Positions 32,741 to 44,340 of a DNA stretch of 64,000 bases are shown here, piece after piece. The notes beneath the pieces are model-generated. The model was not told the DNA's origin and did not search any database. It saw only the letters and a list, made by a program, of their open reading frames with translations. Each line of letters starts with the position of its first letter. The stretch's first letter is position 1. The translations under genes were made by a program, and so were the position numbers. This DNA comes from Tenodera sinensis (Eukaryota; Arthropoda; Insecta; Mantodea; Mantidae), in NCBI GenBank assembly GCA_030765045.1, contig CM060964.1:281868002-281932001 (forward strand). The letters run 5' to 3'.

Positions 32741-33719
32741 TTGCCATGGAAACTCAAGTGCAAATGTGCACCTAACTGTCAGAATGGACCTGTTTTAATG
32801 TAACTACAATCATGTGTCTTAGCTCTACAGTGCAGCAATACATGAAACATACTCAGTGTTAAACTCCCGCCATTTTTGGCATTAAATTCACGCTCCTGCT
32901 GTCTATTGCAGCCTTCCATTAAAATATGTGTGAACTTATAGTCCAAGTCTAAGCTATGTGTGTTTGTGGAATGTGGAAAAACCAGTAGAGCAGAGGGGAG
33001 TGTTGTCTCCAGCAATTTACTTCAGTGGTGGTGCTGTAGAATGGAAGGTATATTATTCTATGCACTCATTGAACGCTCACATATGCCACTGGTTATTTCT
33101 TGAACTAACTTCCCTGCCACTTTCATATACATTTCCTGCTTATTGTAAAGATAGCTGAACTTCTTCCAGCCACACCGAGCTTGAACTCTTGACCTTGACC
33201 TCGCATCTGGTTTTCTATGTTGCAAAAAGTGAAACATCTTGTTTTATTCCTGAAATAAATCTTTTTAACGTCAGTTTCGCAGAAACATCACAATGAAAAG
33301 TTTATTTCATGTTGAATCCTACATAAACATTCATTTTGCAAGTAAATATTGCAATAAATGATTAATTTTGTGGTAAATCGTAAATAAACACTTCGTGAAT
33401 TGCATTAAAATTTGCATTTAATCGTGAGAGTAAACAGTAATTATGTCAACAATTGCAATAGAATTGATTCTGAAACCCTTTTATTGCGTATTAACAAATT
33501 TTGTGTCATTGTGACCCACCAAAAAATTGTGTCCATATTTATAGGGTCAATTTTTTTTTGAGTGAACAGTTGACGCCTGTATATATGTGAATACAGTTTT
33601 GGACCCACTATTTCTTTTCTTTTTTTTTTTTTTTTGAAGATTAAGAGACAGGGAGCATGAATTTCCCTTTTTCAACAAGGCTAAGCAACAGCTCATACAA
33701 CCAATCTTTCGATAAACTC

Positions 33720-33990
33720 AATTGAAAGTGTGTTTCAGGACAGAATTCTTAGTAGAGATATGTGGCCCCCTCGGTCCCCACCTAACCCCCTGTTATTTCT
33801 ATCTCTGGAAACAAAGTGTACAAACCCACACATATGGGAAGAATTAAAACAAAATATCTGCCAGGAAGTCAACCAGAATGCTACTGTTAATCCTGAGGCT
33901 TGCTTGGGTTTGCCTTCATGGCAGCAAGTAACAGTTGCAAACCCCTCAACCCTCTCCTTCCGACACAACTTTGAGCACTCAGATGGATGC
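33720..33990 (+). pseudogene. Mariner/Tc1-superfamily transposase C-terminal fragment
   Basis: The frame from 33736 reads FQDRILSRDMWPPRSPPNPL, and later WEELKQNICQEVNQ. Relatives have WPPRSPDLNPCDFYLWG and LEELKQNIRQEI here. The catalytic Asp is replaced (SPDL to SPPN), and the LWG segment is out of frame. Only the last about 90 residues of the domain are represented. Confidence 0.6.
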
Positions 33991-34526
33991 ATGCATGAAC
34001 AAAAAACAGCATTTTGCCTTTGTCTGCCTTGACAAGCTGCCCACTGCCAACAACACTTTCATGTGAATTGCATGGATGTCAGCAATGAATCATGAATTAC
34101 AATTTGGAGAAAAATGTGATATTTACAGCATATTAAAGAAATAGGAAAAGTGGTATTGACATCTTAGCACAGGCTAAGCTTTATAGTCTTAATGCACATT
34201 TTGCCTCTACTCAGTTGACAAAATATGCTTAAAGCTTTGCATCATGTGGGCATCACTTTAGCGTTTTTCTTTTAGTTTTGCTCTTTGAATTTTTGGCACC
34301 TTCTGCTGCAGCTGATAATGTACCAATCTCTGCTGTCATCCAGCTCCCTTTGATATTAGCATCCTAGGAAACGAACATGAAGTTTGTTTCTCAAGGTATT
34401 GTTCAACTGTTAACACTTCATTTAAAATAAGTTTAATAATTGAATGTAACACATGAGCAATCTGATGTAATCAACTAAATAAAATAATAAATTCCAAATG
34501 ATAAGACACTCTGTGACTTCACTGTA

Positions 34527-34838
34527 GGATTGTTCCAACACAATCCAGAATCAGTTCTGAATTATCTGAGCATGCGTAGTACCTAAGTAAGATTTCAACA
34601 TGACAAAATCAGATCTTGAACAAAAGTAGGAACTACAAATTCTGGACATGTGAAAACTGTATAGCCTACAATACATGATCAGGTTACTCAGAATCACAGA
34701 TCAGTAACAGTTTAGGTAATGTTCCAACGGTACAAAATTCTGAAAACTAGTTCTGAGAGTATGCTCGATTGTATATGTATGTAAGAAAATGTTGGTATTA
34801 GTTCGGAATATGTTCAGAACCGATTGTTGGAACAGACC
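34527..34838. mobile_element. MITE-like element with imperfect TIRs
   Basis: Left end GGATTGTTCCAACACAATCC, then CAGTTCTGA; right end read inward GGTCTGTTCCAACAATCGGT, then TCTGAA. Total length is about 312 bp, non-coding. Target duplication and superfamily could not be established. Confidence 0.5.
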
Positions 34839-34864
34839 TTGTCTATCAATTAAAAAACCTGGTA

Positions 34865-35030
34865 TTGTTCATCTGCATTCACTCGATTGCAGTAATGTCA
34901 CTGTAATGTGCTACCCCATTCTTAACATTCCGGTGTCCCGGCAGCCTGCATTCACCATTTGAAGTGATGTTGCTGTCATGTCCGACCCAGTTCTTAACAC
35001 AAGTGTACTGGTAGCATGCCGGCTTGCCAA
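34865..35030. repeat. Diverged tandem duplication of about 80 bp
   Basis: Blocks CTGCATTCACTCGATTGCAG...CCCCATTCTTAACA...GGTGTCCCGGCAG (from 34880) and CTGCATTCACCATTTGAAGT...CCCAGTTCTTAACA...GTGTACTGGTAGC (from 34947) correspond in order. It is non-coding and intronic. Confidence 0.45.
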
Positions 35031-35445
35031 GTCAAAAATAAGGTTTAACATAACATTTCAATCTTAATTTCTGGCCAAACTCCTACACTTACAAGAAAAA
35101 GACATTAGCTCCAAAAATATACACTTTGTACGAAATCATATCTGTGACAATCAGCTCTTCATTCTTAGCCATTGGCATGCTAGGGCATTCTACATCTCCT
35201 AATCCATATCTTAGCGAGTAAACTGGAGTGGAATTGTTACATTTATCACATAGAATATTCTCTTAACATATGGTGCATCAAGTATCTTTCATCTTGTATA
35301 GACAACATAAAATATTAAGATATGGTTAAAATATATTATCCAAATAGAAAGCTATTACTCAGTTTACAGTGATATTTCTTGTATTTACCATTACAAAATG
35401 ATTCAATTGAATAAAAGCAGTGATTGAGCAAATATGTCAATCTAT

Positions 35446-35665
35446 TATTATTTATTCCAACAAACTTACTGTTGATGTTTTTAAACACACAAACTGTGTG
35501 TGGGCAATGTTTGAGAGGTAGAACTGGAGCTTAAAAATTCAATGCCACAGCTGGGATTTGAGCCACAGACCCTCTGCTTACTAGACGGATGCTCTAACCA
35601 TTAAGCTACTGTGACAACGTGCCAGAATGATATTGAATTTTTAAGTTCCATTCTACCTCTCAATC
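35446..35665 (-). repeat. SINE-A monomer with perfect 12-bp target duplication
   Basis: Flanked by ATGTCAATCTAT at 35434-35445 and 35666-35677. Minus-strand tRNA-like part with GTAGCTTAATGGTTAGAGCA and B box GGCTCAAATCC. The right terminus TTCTACCTCTCAA has an inverted partner at about 35509-35526. This copy and the 17.5-kb multimer share the same two termini, which defines the element ends. Confidence 0.8.
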
Positions 35666-35954
35666 ATGTCAATCTATGTTGAATCCCCATGTAAATGTAA
35701 TTCAATATGCGGTGGTGTTGGAATGCCAGAGACAGCTAAAATCTTCCAACTGGTTGGAAGCCAACAATGGTACTATTAAGTTACAATTTATTTTAATGAT
35801 TTGGCGACCAGTGATGTGCACCAGAAAATTAATGTTTCAACTACGGAGAAAATCCACATTGTTGTATACTATTGCATAACTTATGCTTACACATTTTCTT
35901 GTGAAGTTCATAAACAAGTTTGTTCTTTGGAAATCTTGTAAAGCAATGGAAAAA

Positions 35955-36420
35955 ATGATTGAGAGAATTAGGAGAGCAGAATATTTCTAAGTCTCACATT
36001 GTGTTGCAACATGGTTTACACAAGTTAATATTTCCAACATGAAGCCTGGGTTTATTGATAGTCTGTTCCATATGTTATCATCTGTTGGACATACAAATAG
36101 ATAGTTTGCTACACTGTCCCTTTCTCTATCAGGAACAAATACGAATGCAAATGGTGATTCAAGACACAGCCTATTTGTGTCTGACAGATGATAACAAAAG
36201 GAACAGACTATCAATAAACTGAGGCTGCATGTTGGAAATATCAACTTGTATAAACTGCACTGTAACATGATGTGGGACTTAGAAATATCCTGATGATGGG
36301 AGAGATGCACACTCCCGCAACGTCGATGGCTCTTCATTGCTACTCCTGGCTGGAAGCCCAAGAACATCTTGAATAGAAATATTCTGCTCTCCTAATGTAC
36401 TCAATCATTTTTTCTATGGC
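35955..36420. repeat. Foldback with a hammerhead-like motif (Penelope-related)
   Basis: Left arm starts AAAAATGATTGAGAGAATTA and continues with TTATTGATAGTCTGTTCC. The right arm mirrors it, ending TAATGTACTCAATCATTTTT. On the plus strand the right half carries CTGATGA at 36290-36296. A perfect 6-bp stem GGGAG(A).../CTCCC and GCAACGTC follow to 36323. The foldback interrupts one copy of a direct repeat whose uninterrupted partner is at about 36515-36670. Confidence 0.6.
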
Positions 36421-36514
36421 TGTACCTTGTAATACTGCATTTTAGAAGTATTGTGCTACATTTTGAGAGATAAATAAAATGTTATTGTTTATATGGAAGA
36501 CAACAATGAGCGAT

Positions 36515-36670
36515 CGAATGAGATATATTGCATTGTTGTAGACTATCGCATAATTTACAACATTTCTACAGGTTTTATTGTGAAGTTCGAACTCAAGTTC
36601 CTGCTCTGCAAAACATGTACCTTGTGCAGTTTAGAAGAATTGTGCGACACTTCAGAAGATAAATACATAG
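36515..36670 (+). repeat. Direct repeat partner of 35.84-35.95/36.42-36.47 kb
   Basis: Matches ATTGTTGTA(G/T)ACTAT.GCATAA, TTGTGAAGTTC and (T)TTAGAAG.ATTGTG in the split copy. It represents the sequence before the foldback inserted there. Confidence 0.45.
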
Positions 36671-36699
36671 TAGTTTTACTTCAGAAACTTGCATAGTAA

Positions 36700-37470
36700 T
36701 ATTGATGTTATTCTATAATGCAATTGTAATCAAAGCAAAATATTATGATCTTACAAAAATGTGAACACTGGCTTCCCTGGGCAATGACCAGAGACAAGAT
36801 ATTTAGAGAAGGCATGAAGTCTGTCAGCTGCTAAAAGAGGAAAGGTGAGTCTCCAGGTTTCAGAATGGTTCGAGGGAGGGGGGGGGGGGGGAGCAAGGTA
36901 ATCAATATGCAATGACCATGTTTCCATTCTACAGTTTCCCAACTCTTGTGGCGTACTACCAAATTCTGTTTCAAACTGCAGTTAAGTTCCTATTTTTAAT
37001 TTTATTTCAACTAAGGAAGCTCTAAATTCTGCTTGTATTCAATGGCCTCTAAACTAGATTCCATCATCTCCTACGTAGCATAATAAAAACCAATGCTGCA
37101 TCTTCTTGGATGATGGAAAATTCTAAGTATGAAAACAGGACATCTGCATCAGCTTCCAATGGCTCCTTTTGGATCCACATATTGATCCTAGAGAGCAGCA
37201 GTATCTGCAGTGTTGACTCATATTCTTATCAATCCTCCTTTTTTCTTCCTCCACATCACTCTGTTTTTGTGCATATATTTTGTGTGCAATATTTAATAAC
37301 TCAGTTTGACCTGTTTTTCTCTCACCCCCATTTATTTCTATAGTCCTCTTCAAATTCTATAGGCATACTGGGGGCTTTTACCTGAAACGCAACTACAGAT
37401 ACCTTTTGAACTATGGGTTGTTGTTCTGTAGGTTTTCTTCATTTTACACAGTGCACACATAGATTAAACT
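36700..37470. other. Intronic DNA, nothing coding
   Basis: A run of G at about 36879-36892 is the only notable simple sequence. Confidence 0.3.
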
Positions 37471-37479
37471 CACACATTC

Positions 37480-37600
37480 ATGTGGAAGGTGGGGAACAAT
37501 CCTAGCGGGAGAAAAATTCCCACCCGCAGCTGAGAATCAAATCCAGGACCTAGGGGTGGTAGCCAGACATGCTAACCATCAGGCAGTTTGATGTGTAACT
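37480..37600 (-). repeat. SINE-D fragment
   Basis: Shares GGGGAACAATCCTAGCGGGA-type and GGAGAAAAATTCCCACCC blocks with 16741-16855. On the minus strand a tRNA-like region has GGTTAGCATG and GGATTTGATTC. Confidence 0.5.
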
Positions 37601-37770
37601 GGTACCATTGTTCCAGTTTGTCATCATCACCTCCAGCATCAGAAATTGAGTCAGGTTATTTAGCATTTGGCGAGTTTAACGGTTCCTGGTTTCAAACATT
37701 ACCAAAACTGCATTGAAGAAATGTCATTTAAATAAGCACAAACACATAAATAAAATTTGAATATTAAGCA

Positions 37771-37803
37771 GTGTGTGTGTGTGTGGGTGTGTGTGTGTGG
37801 GGG

Positions 37804-37877
<74 letters not shown>

Positions 37878-37935
37878 TGTGTGTGTGTGTGTGCGTGTGC
37901 GTGTGCGTGTGCGCGTGCGTGTGCGTGTGTGTGTA
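37771..37935. repeat. GT-rich compound microsatellite
   Basis: Plus strand is (GT)n interrupted regularly by GGGGGT, then (GTGCGT)n. The long ORFs over it on both strands are simple-sequence artefacts. Confidence 0.95.
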
Positions 37936-37939
37936 GCAG

Positions 37940-38440
37940 AAGGGGGACACCTCAACCCACTGCGACCCCGACATGTATCTATTGTGGGCTACCACCCCCG
38001 CCCCCCCAGGGGGAAGGGATGAGGCAAAGTGAGACCGGAGGCTTGTCAGAGAGTGGAGCCAATGAAGCCCAGAGACACATAAGAGTCCCTAACAGTTCCA
38101 TATATTGACACCTGGTGCACAACCAAAGTGTTTCCTCTACCCAGGAATAGGACAACGAGGCAACCCTTGCAGCCTGGGCAGCAACTTCCAGGGATGGCCA
38201 AGGAAGAGTGTTCCAGTGAGCAATCAACTATGCCATCTGCCCAGAATTGCCAGAATGAATCATGCTATCAACCAAACCCGAAAGATGACACGGGAGGGAA
38301 ATGAGAAATGAAGGGAAAGTAATCCATGGAGAACAGGTTAATGCAGTGACATGGGGAAAGCATGGAAAAGCCCATGTCACAGTGCATGGTCACAGGGACT
38401 GAACCTGTGACCTCCCTAATGTGGGCCACAGACACATACG
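37940..38440 (-). repeat. GC-richer SINE-like segment
   Basis: Distinctly richer in G+C than its surroundings. The minus-strand end near 38375-38440 is tRNA-like, with GGTCACAGGTTCAGTCCCTG. No second copy is present, so its status as a SINE is inferred only from the head. Confidence 0.4.
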
Positions 38441-38550
38441 CAAAATAAAAGCGCTGCATCGCACGTACGAAATTTGCTCATAAATCAAAAACGAAGCTTG
38501 AGCACCAAATAAAATTATCATAATCAGCAATAAAAACTGCATCCATTGCA

Positions 38551-38859
38551 CTATGCTTCATTCATTTTCTTGAGCGGCTGATTTTGTAAACAATTACCCA
38601 TTTTTCCCATTACAGTCCATTCCAGTTTAGTCTGTATGGCTACCAGTCCACAATTTAATTCCTTACATGTTCCAGTAAACAGCTTCCCAGCTACATCTGC
38701 TCCAATCAGCACTTTCATTGGAACTGTACCATCCCCTACATTGGTTAGTTCAATGTTTGCATCTTCAAGTTCTTGTATCCATGGTCCTCTGAATACGACT
38801 AATATCTCCACATATATCCTCTTAATCCAAGGCCTCAAGAGTACACTTGTAACTGTCAT
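38551..38859 (-). pseudogene. BEL/Pao protease-region relic
   Basis: The frame contains RGPWIQELEDANIELTNVGD, then VLIGADVAGKL and CGLVAIQTKLEWTVMGKM. In Pao elements this follows the retropepsin active site and precedes RT. The active-site DTG itself would lie upstream, near the SINE insertion, and is not seen. Confidence 0.8.
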
Positions 38860-38939
38860 TTAACTTGCCTAAACAAATTCTGTATGTGCTGTGTTACTTA
38901 AATTCAATTTTACTTCCTCCAAACAATGAGTGGATAAGA

Positions 38940-39075
38940 GATTGAATCAGAAACTGAAAAATTCAATGCCATAGCCGGGATTTGAACCACGGATCTTCCG
39001 CTTATCAAGCGGCTGCTCTAACCATTGAGCTACCATGACCAACTTGCCAGTACGACATTAAATTCCCCAGGTGAT
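38940..39075 (-). repeat. SINE-A fragment inside the BEL/Pao remnant
   Basis: Minus-strand tRNA-like part is well preserved: GTAGCTCAATGGTTAGAGCA, GCCGCTTGATAAGCGG stem, GGTTCAAATCCCGGC. It separates the BEL/Pao zinc-knuckle region from the protease region. Confidence 0.75.
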
Positions 39076-40062
39076 TCGTACTTTTTCCGTCGTTTGCAAA
39101 TATACTTCAGCAGAATATAATGATCTTGCATGCAATGCTTCCACAGCACTTGTTTCTTGTTGCTCCCTTTTAGCTGGAATGTCTAACTTCTTTACATCCG
39201 CTTTCACAATATCCTTATTGGTAAGCAAATCTGGATACATGATAGCATGTTTTCTGAGACAAATAATACATTTAACGGGAATTCTGCATGACTTGGCGCA
39301 ATGTCCTGGTTTCAAACAGACAAAACAACACCTTTTATATGTTGCTCTTTTCTACTTTTCTTCAAGACTTAGATCACATGCACTATAGCACTCATTGCTT
39401 ACATGATTGCCACTGCAGAATTTTCAGTTACTAGCTGTGCCTACCTTGTTTTCCTTAGTTGCAAGTAAGCCTGCGGCAGTAGATACTTCATTTGTTTTGA
39501 TACTAATCTGCTTCCTTTCTTTGTTTACCTTGGCCTTTTCAAACTTGATTCCAGACATAGATATTGAACTTCTTTCCTCTCCCTCTACTTCCTGTTATAT
39601 GAAATGCATGAGGCCCTTGATGTGGTCCTTCGACTTCACTCCAGCTGTAGAATGCCGTTGCCATACTTGAAGTAAATCTTCAGGAATGCACGATTCGACC
39701 AATGGAAATAACATGGCTTCACATTCGTCAGCAGTTATACCCAAGGATTCTAAAGACCTTAAATGTAATTCCAGTTAATCATATAAAGATGGAAGTACAC
39801 ACAAAGAGCCCGCAATTGTATTCTGTAACACTAACGATAGAAGCTCGCAAATATATACTTCTATCAACCTATCATCCTTCCCAAATCGTGACTTTAGGGC
39901 TTCCAAGGCTGTTGGATAATTCTCTGAACTCAGAGGGTAGCTCTCCACTATTTCTCTAGCACAAGAGTTTGGTGTAGTTGACTGAATCAAATATTGAAAC
40001 TTATCACTCACGCCAATGCTTCTGTCTTCATCAATTTTTGAAAACTGACCCCACCATGCTAA

Positions 40063-40425
40063 CTACTCTTTAATCTCACCACTAAATTTCTTAAGCTCAA
40101 TCTGTGGCAGCTTAAATTTTCTTTTCTGAAGGTTACTTTTACTCTGACTGCGTTTAACACTGCTTTTATCACATTCACATTCTTTGGCTCGCTTTTCAAA
40201 CAATAACTTCATCTTGAAATACTTGCTTGCGTAATCTTCTTTCAACTTATTTTCTGAATCCAACTGCTCCTCTGTTGCATCTGCCTCTGACATTAGTGTA
40301 AATAACTCTTCGTCAAGACCTTCAAGTTCCTCAAACTTAATATCTAATAGCTGGAACTTTGTCTCGGCTTCCGAAGTATAGGTTGCACGTTCGTTCTTGA
40401 CGAATGACCTTGAGCAGAAATCCAA
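40063..40425 (-). pseudogene. BEL/Pao gag N-terminal region relic
   Basis: The 120-aa frame is rich in Glu/Lys (SEADATEEQLDSENKLKEDY) and ends LKKFSGEIKE. That is the hallmark sequence just before the conserved gag domain with Trp and FQYL; there a stop interrupts. Continuation is at 39775-40011 with FQYLIQSTTPNSCAREIVES. Confidence 0.8.
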
Positions 40426-40999
40426 TGAGTGAGCCTACCCTTAATAAACAGGTCAGCAAATGTTTATGCTACGATAACAGACACCTCTGTTTTCCTCTGT
40501 CGCATTTGTGTATACAGTCGACTGCAGAAGTTTTGTGCGGTACAGATGTATGTGTGCATGCAACGAAAATAGCAATTCAGACGAGGGAGAGATGTCGGGA
40601 ATAGAATAAATGCAAGAAAGTTAAGTGGAAACAGTTATAGAGGTATAGTGTATAATACGTGTGGCTGATATTACTGCAAGTGTCATAAATTGATTTGTAG
40701 TGTTGTACTACTTCAGCTCAGAAGCATGCGCCTCATCTCACTGCAGACTGTACCTCCTCTCTCTCGTTCCCGCAAAAGCTGAGTAGAGACTCGCATTCAA
40801 CCTTTCATATAAAATTTTCATTCGTCAAGAAGTAACGCGCGACCTATACAGGATGATTTGGCAGAATCCAACTCAGCTTTTATTTCATTGTGGATTTGCG
40901 TACATGCCGTTCTTGTAACACTGCTTACTTTACGTATCTTTTCCATACTTAAATAATGTCCTGTCACGGTCACCAGATGTTGGAAATAGGCCGTATTTA

Positions 41000-42010
41000 T
41001 AAGTAAATATATAAATATAACAGCATTTATTAACAAACACTTCTGAACAAACTTTTTCTTCTTCTTCTATATAAACAAAAAGCAATGCAGCCAATTGCTA
41101 AAACAAAACTCACTAGTTATCATTTCAAATGCAATTATAACAGTCATGTTAAGGGAGGAGATGAACTACCATGCAGTGATAATCTTAGGAGGCAGTATTT
41201 ACCGCAGATGGCAGATGAAATTAAAGTTACTTTATGAAATAAAAATATTGCTATTATGAGTAATGAAGCAATGGACAACAAAGTAGAGCAGTGTTTGTTG
41301 TTCTCTTATCTACGGTGGAACTAGAAGACCATTAGGTGCCTAATGTTGCAGCTTTAACATCCCTGGAGGCTGTTAATGGACAAAATTGTGCTAGAGGGAT
41401 TTCTGATGCTCTGCAGCATATGGAGGTTTGGTACAATAGGGTGGTTTGCACTTGTGAGCAACTTGGCAAGATACATGAATACATGCTTCCAGGGTCTCCA
41501 TATTCTTCTTTCTGATCAGGTTGTTCAGATACAATGTTGAGCACACAAAATTAATGTGCTGGCTGAAATTATCCCATGCAATCTCACGGAAGTAAATAGT
41601 GATTGTGTCAATCAAATGTTTCTGAATGCAAGAGAAAGGTGCCATGCATTCAAACAATACCTTGACAAAACAAGATCAGCAGTTAACTCTTTCTCATTCT
41701 TGTTCCAACTCGGAACTCTTGGTTAACAGCAGCTAAATGGCCAAAAGAGAACTGGAACATTTTCTTTAATTTTCTACATTTAAGGACAGAGGAACAAAGT
41801 TTCATATTTGACTGAATATCTCTAAGCAGTCTTGAGGAGGATCTAAACATGTTACATGTCCATTGCTTGTTTGTGAAGTCACTTAGTATACTACTCAAGC
41901 CATTGTTCATTGGCTGGTAAGCAGCCTCAGGTAGAGAAACTGACTTCATCATCTGAAGAGAAGACTTCAAGTGCCTGCTGAAGGTGTTTTTAGTGATCAA
42001 GTGAAAATGG
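41000..42010. other. Intronic DNA; possible transposon coding relics
   Basis: Minus-strand ORFs at 41391-41657 and 41683-42000 overlap in order (the latter Ser/Leu/Lys-rich, with YQPMNNGLSSILSDF). They may belong to one decayed element, but I recognise no family motif. The segment just above 40978 should hold the BEL/Pao 5' LTR; its outer end is not defined. Confidence 0.3.
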
Positions 42011-42024
42011 CACGAAAAAAATTA

Positions 42025-42890
42025 CTTCGAAGTTCTGGAAGGGTTTCTAAGCTTTAAAGAGCTAACATCGCTCTCATCTTCCGGGAATGATGTGGAGACT
42101 GTTGTTCGGTTTATATTTATAGTCAGTCTGGTGGAAGGGGCAGGCCAGAGGCTGCCGCGGGATTGGCTCAGGTCCGGTGTGTGGGGCATGTCTCTGTTGA
42201 GCTGAGGTTCTGTGATTGGCCCGTTGCAGGAGATATGCCTGCAACAAAAACAGTGCTGGTCTTTGGCAGTCTGTTGAGCACTGTACTCCAGATGTTATTT
42301 AACTGTAAGCCGTTGTCTCTGTTAATATAGTTGGGTTCATGCTTGATGGCTATGGCTTCCTTAATTGGTTTGAGTCCTTCAATGCAGTGTTCTGCAAGGC
42401 CAGATGTACGCTGAAAAATCCGGCCTTGCAGAACACTGCATTGAAGGACACAGACCAAAACTATAGGAAACAACCATCATCTTCATGTCTACAAACTACT
42501 GGGACTTCTCAATTAAGGAAGCCAAAGCCATTAAGCATGAACCCAACAATATCAACAGGGACAATGGCTTACAGTTAAATAACTTCTGGGGTACAGTGCT
42601 CAACTAACTCTCAGATAACTCAACCAGACTGCCAAAGAGCAGCACTGGTTTTGTCGCTGGCATATCTCCCACAACGGGCCAATCACAGAACCTCGGCTCA
42701 GCAGAGACATGCCACACATGCTGGAACCAGGCCAATCCCGCTGTGGCCTCTGGCCCGCCTCTTCCACCAGACTGACTATAAATATAAACCAAAGAATGGT
42801 CTCCACACCATTCCCTGAAGATGAGAGCAACGTTAGCTCTTGAAAGCTTGGAAACCCTTCCAGAATTCACCTGGCTGACAGCCCGAGAAG
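42025..42890. mobile_element. Inverted pair of Penelope-like 3' ends
   Basis: The left half (42025-42415) is minus strand and the right half (42420-42890) is plus strand; they are reverse complements around about 42418. Each encodes the tail of a Penelope endonuclease: IKEAIAIKHEPN and RDNGLQLNN on the left, KEAKAIKHEPNNI and RDNGLQLNN-like residues on the right. A hammerhead-like motif follows each. The centre is a short AT-rich bridge containing GCTGAAAAATCCGG. Confidence 0.8.
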
Positions 42891-42983
42891 AGTTATTTTC
42901 AATTATACCTCATCAAAAACAGTGATAACAATAAATTTTGAAATCTTGACATTGAACAAAGTGTTAAAACGTTGCACCCCTTA

Positions 42984-43070
42984 ACACCTTAACACCAGGA
43001 CCTCACAGGAGGGAGGGAGAGAGGGGGAGAGGGAGAGAGAGAGCAAGGCAGAGAGAGCTTCAGTCACCCA
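42984..43070. repeat. Purine-rich (GA)n tract
   Basis: GGGAGGGAGAGAGGGGGAGA-type low-complexity sequence. Confidence 0.8.
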
Positions 43071-43239
43071 ACAGCTGAAGATGAAGCTGAATGACCTGAA
43101 AAACGTTACAGTATTTGCAATATTTTAAAGTGAAGTATAAAATAGTAACACACAAAGTTGAACTTAAATATAAAGACTGTTTAAGGATCACAGTAGGCTT
43201 AGCTGTTTGTCAGGGACAAATGTATATATACAAGAAAGA

Positions 43240-44100
43240 TGCAAATATCAGACTGCGGTTATTAGATACTTCATACGGATGGGTATGACTTCAACAAAAC
43301 TCATACCAATATGAGCTACAGTCCAGACTACTCTGCACCATAATTTTCTTCCATTTTCTAATGGAACATGGAGCTTAAATGCAGCAGTGTAAGCTTGAAA
43401 GATGACACAGGCAGCAGAAGAATAAAGTCTGCCACAACTACAGAAATCATCAACAAAATACATGACATGGTTCTGCAGGACAGCCAAATGAAGGTGTCCA
43501 AAACTGTTGAAACTCTGGGCATTATAGAGGAATATCTGTTTCACATTTTGAGAGAAGAATTGGATATGATTCTCCACCACCAACAAAGGCAAATTGTGTG
43601 AAATAAGCTGGGAAGATCATGGCATCTGTTTTCTGGGATACTAAGGGTGTGTTGATAATTATTTTCCACCTGGAAACTCTTATCACCAGAGTATTATGCT
43701 AATCTTCTGGACCAACTGAAAACAAACAAAAAAAGGTGAGGTTGGGCACAGAAGAAAGTCATTTTCCACAAAGAGAATGCTTAGCCTCATGTAGAGGTTT
43801 TTGCAAAGGCAAAAATCAACCAAATAGCTATGGTCTGCTGCCAACCATCTCATTTACCTGATTTAGCTCCATCAGACTTCCAACTGTTCCCTAAACTGAG
43901 AAAGTTCCTTGGTGAAAAGAAATTTTCTTCTGATGAACAAACTGTCAGTTGATGCATATTTTGCAGGCTGGAGAAATTGACTTCTAAGACCATGAAATAT
44001 CACTGGACCAAGTGTATTTATATCATTAATTTGAAAAAATAAGAGTTCTTTCAAAGATACATGGTATCATTTTGTGCTGCATGCTGAGAATTTTTCAAAT
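43240..44100 (+). pseudogene. Decayed mariner transposase
   Basis: Frames read RYFIRMGMTSTKL (N-terminus), DDTGSRRIKSATTTEIINKI, MVLQDSQMKVSKTVETLGII and FHILREELDM. After deletions come YYANLLDQLKTN, VIFHKENAXPHV (X marks a stop) and HLPDLAPSDFQLFPKLRKFL. The last stretch holds the third catalytic Asp (PSD). The middle Asp (HQDNARPH in relatives) is changed to KEN. The first Asp (GDE-W) is lost in an internal deletion. It is diverged far more than the copy at 51 kb. Confidence 0.85.
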
Positions 44101-44340
44101 GATCCTTGATGAAATTAAAATGTGAGGTTTCACAGCTTAAAATATTCCTAAAATATCCTATATAACCTGTATAAATAGTAAGGGTTCTTTGTATACCTTT
44201 TGGTGCACCTGCAGTTTAGTACGAGCATATTTATTTTGTTATTTCTACTTGTCCAATTAATTCATGTACTAGTCTGCTTAAAGGAAGCAGTTTTTTATTT
44301 ATATCATAAATTAAAATCCAACTGATCCACTGTTACTTAC

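Larger units (their letters stand above)
38551..40978 (-). mobile_element. BEL/Pao LTR retrotransposon, leader-gag-protease remnant
   Basis: From right to left: LTR-like end CCTATTTCCAACA, then TCTGGTGACCGTGACAGG resembling a primer-binding leader (40978-40960). Next comes a gag start MEKIRKVSSVTRTACTQIHN (40945). Gag then resumes at about 40410 with LDIKFEELEGLDEELFT and reaches FKLPQIELKKFSGEIKE (40063-40115). Further on are DKFQYLIQSTTP, a knuckle CFVCLKPGHCAKSC, and a protease-region tail PMKVLIGADVAGKLFTG. Several stops and one SINE insertion break it. RT, RNase H, integrase and a 3' LTR are absent. Confidence 0.85.

Noticed and set aside
37699..38108. Long ORFs on both strands over 37.7-38.0 kb (His/Thr-rich and Cys/Val/Gly-rich)
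   Set aside because: They are translations of the GT-rich microsatellite and flanking SINE-like DNA, not proteins.
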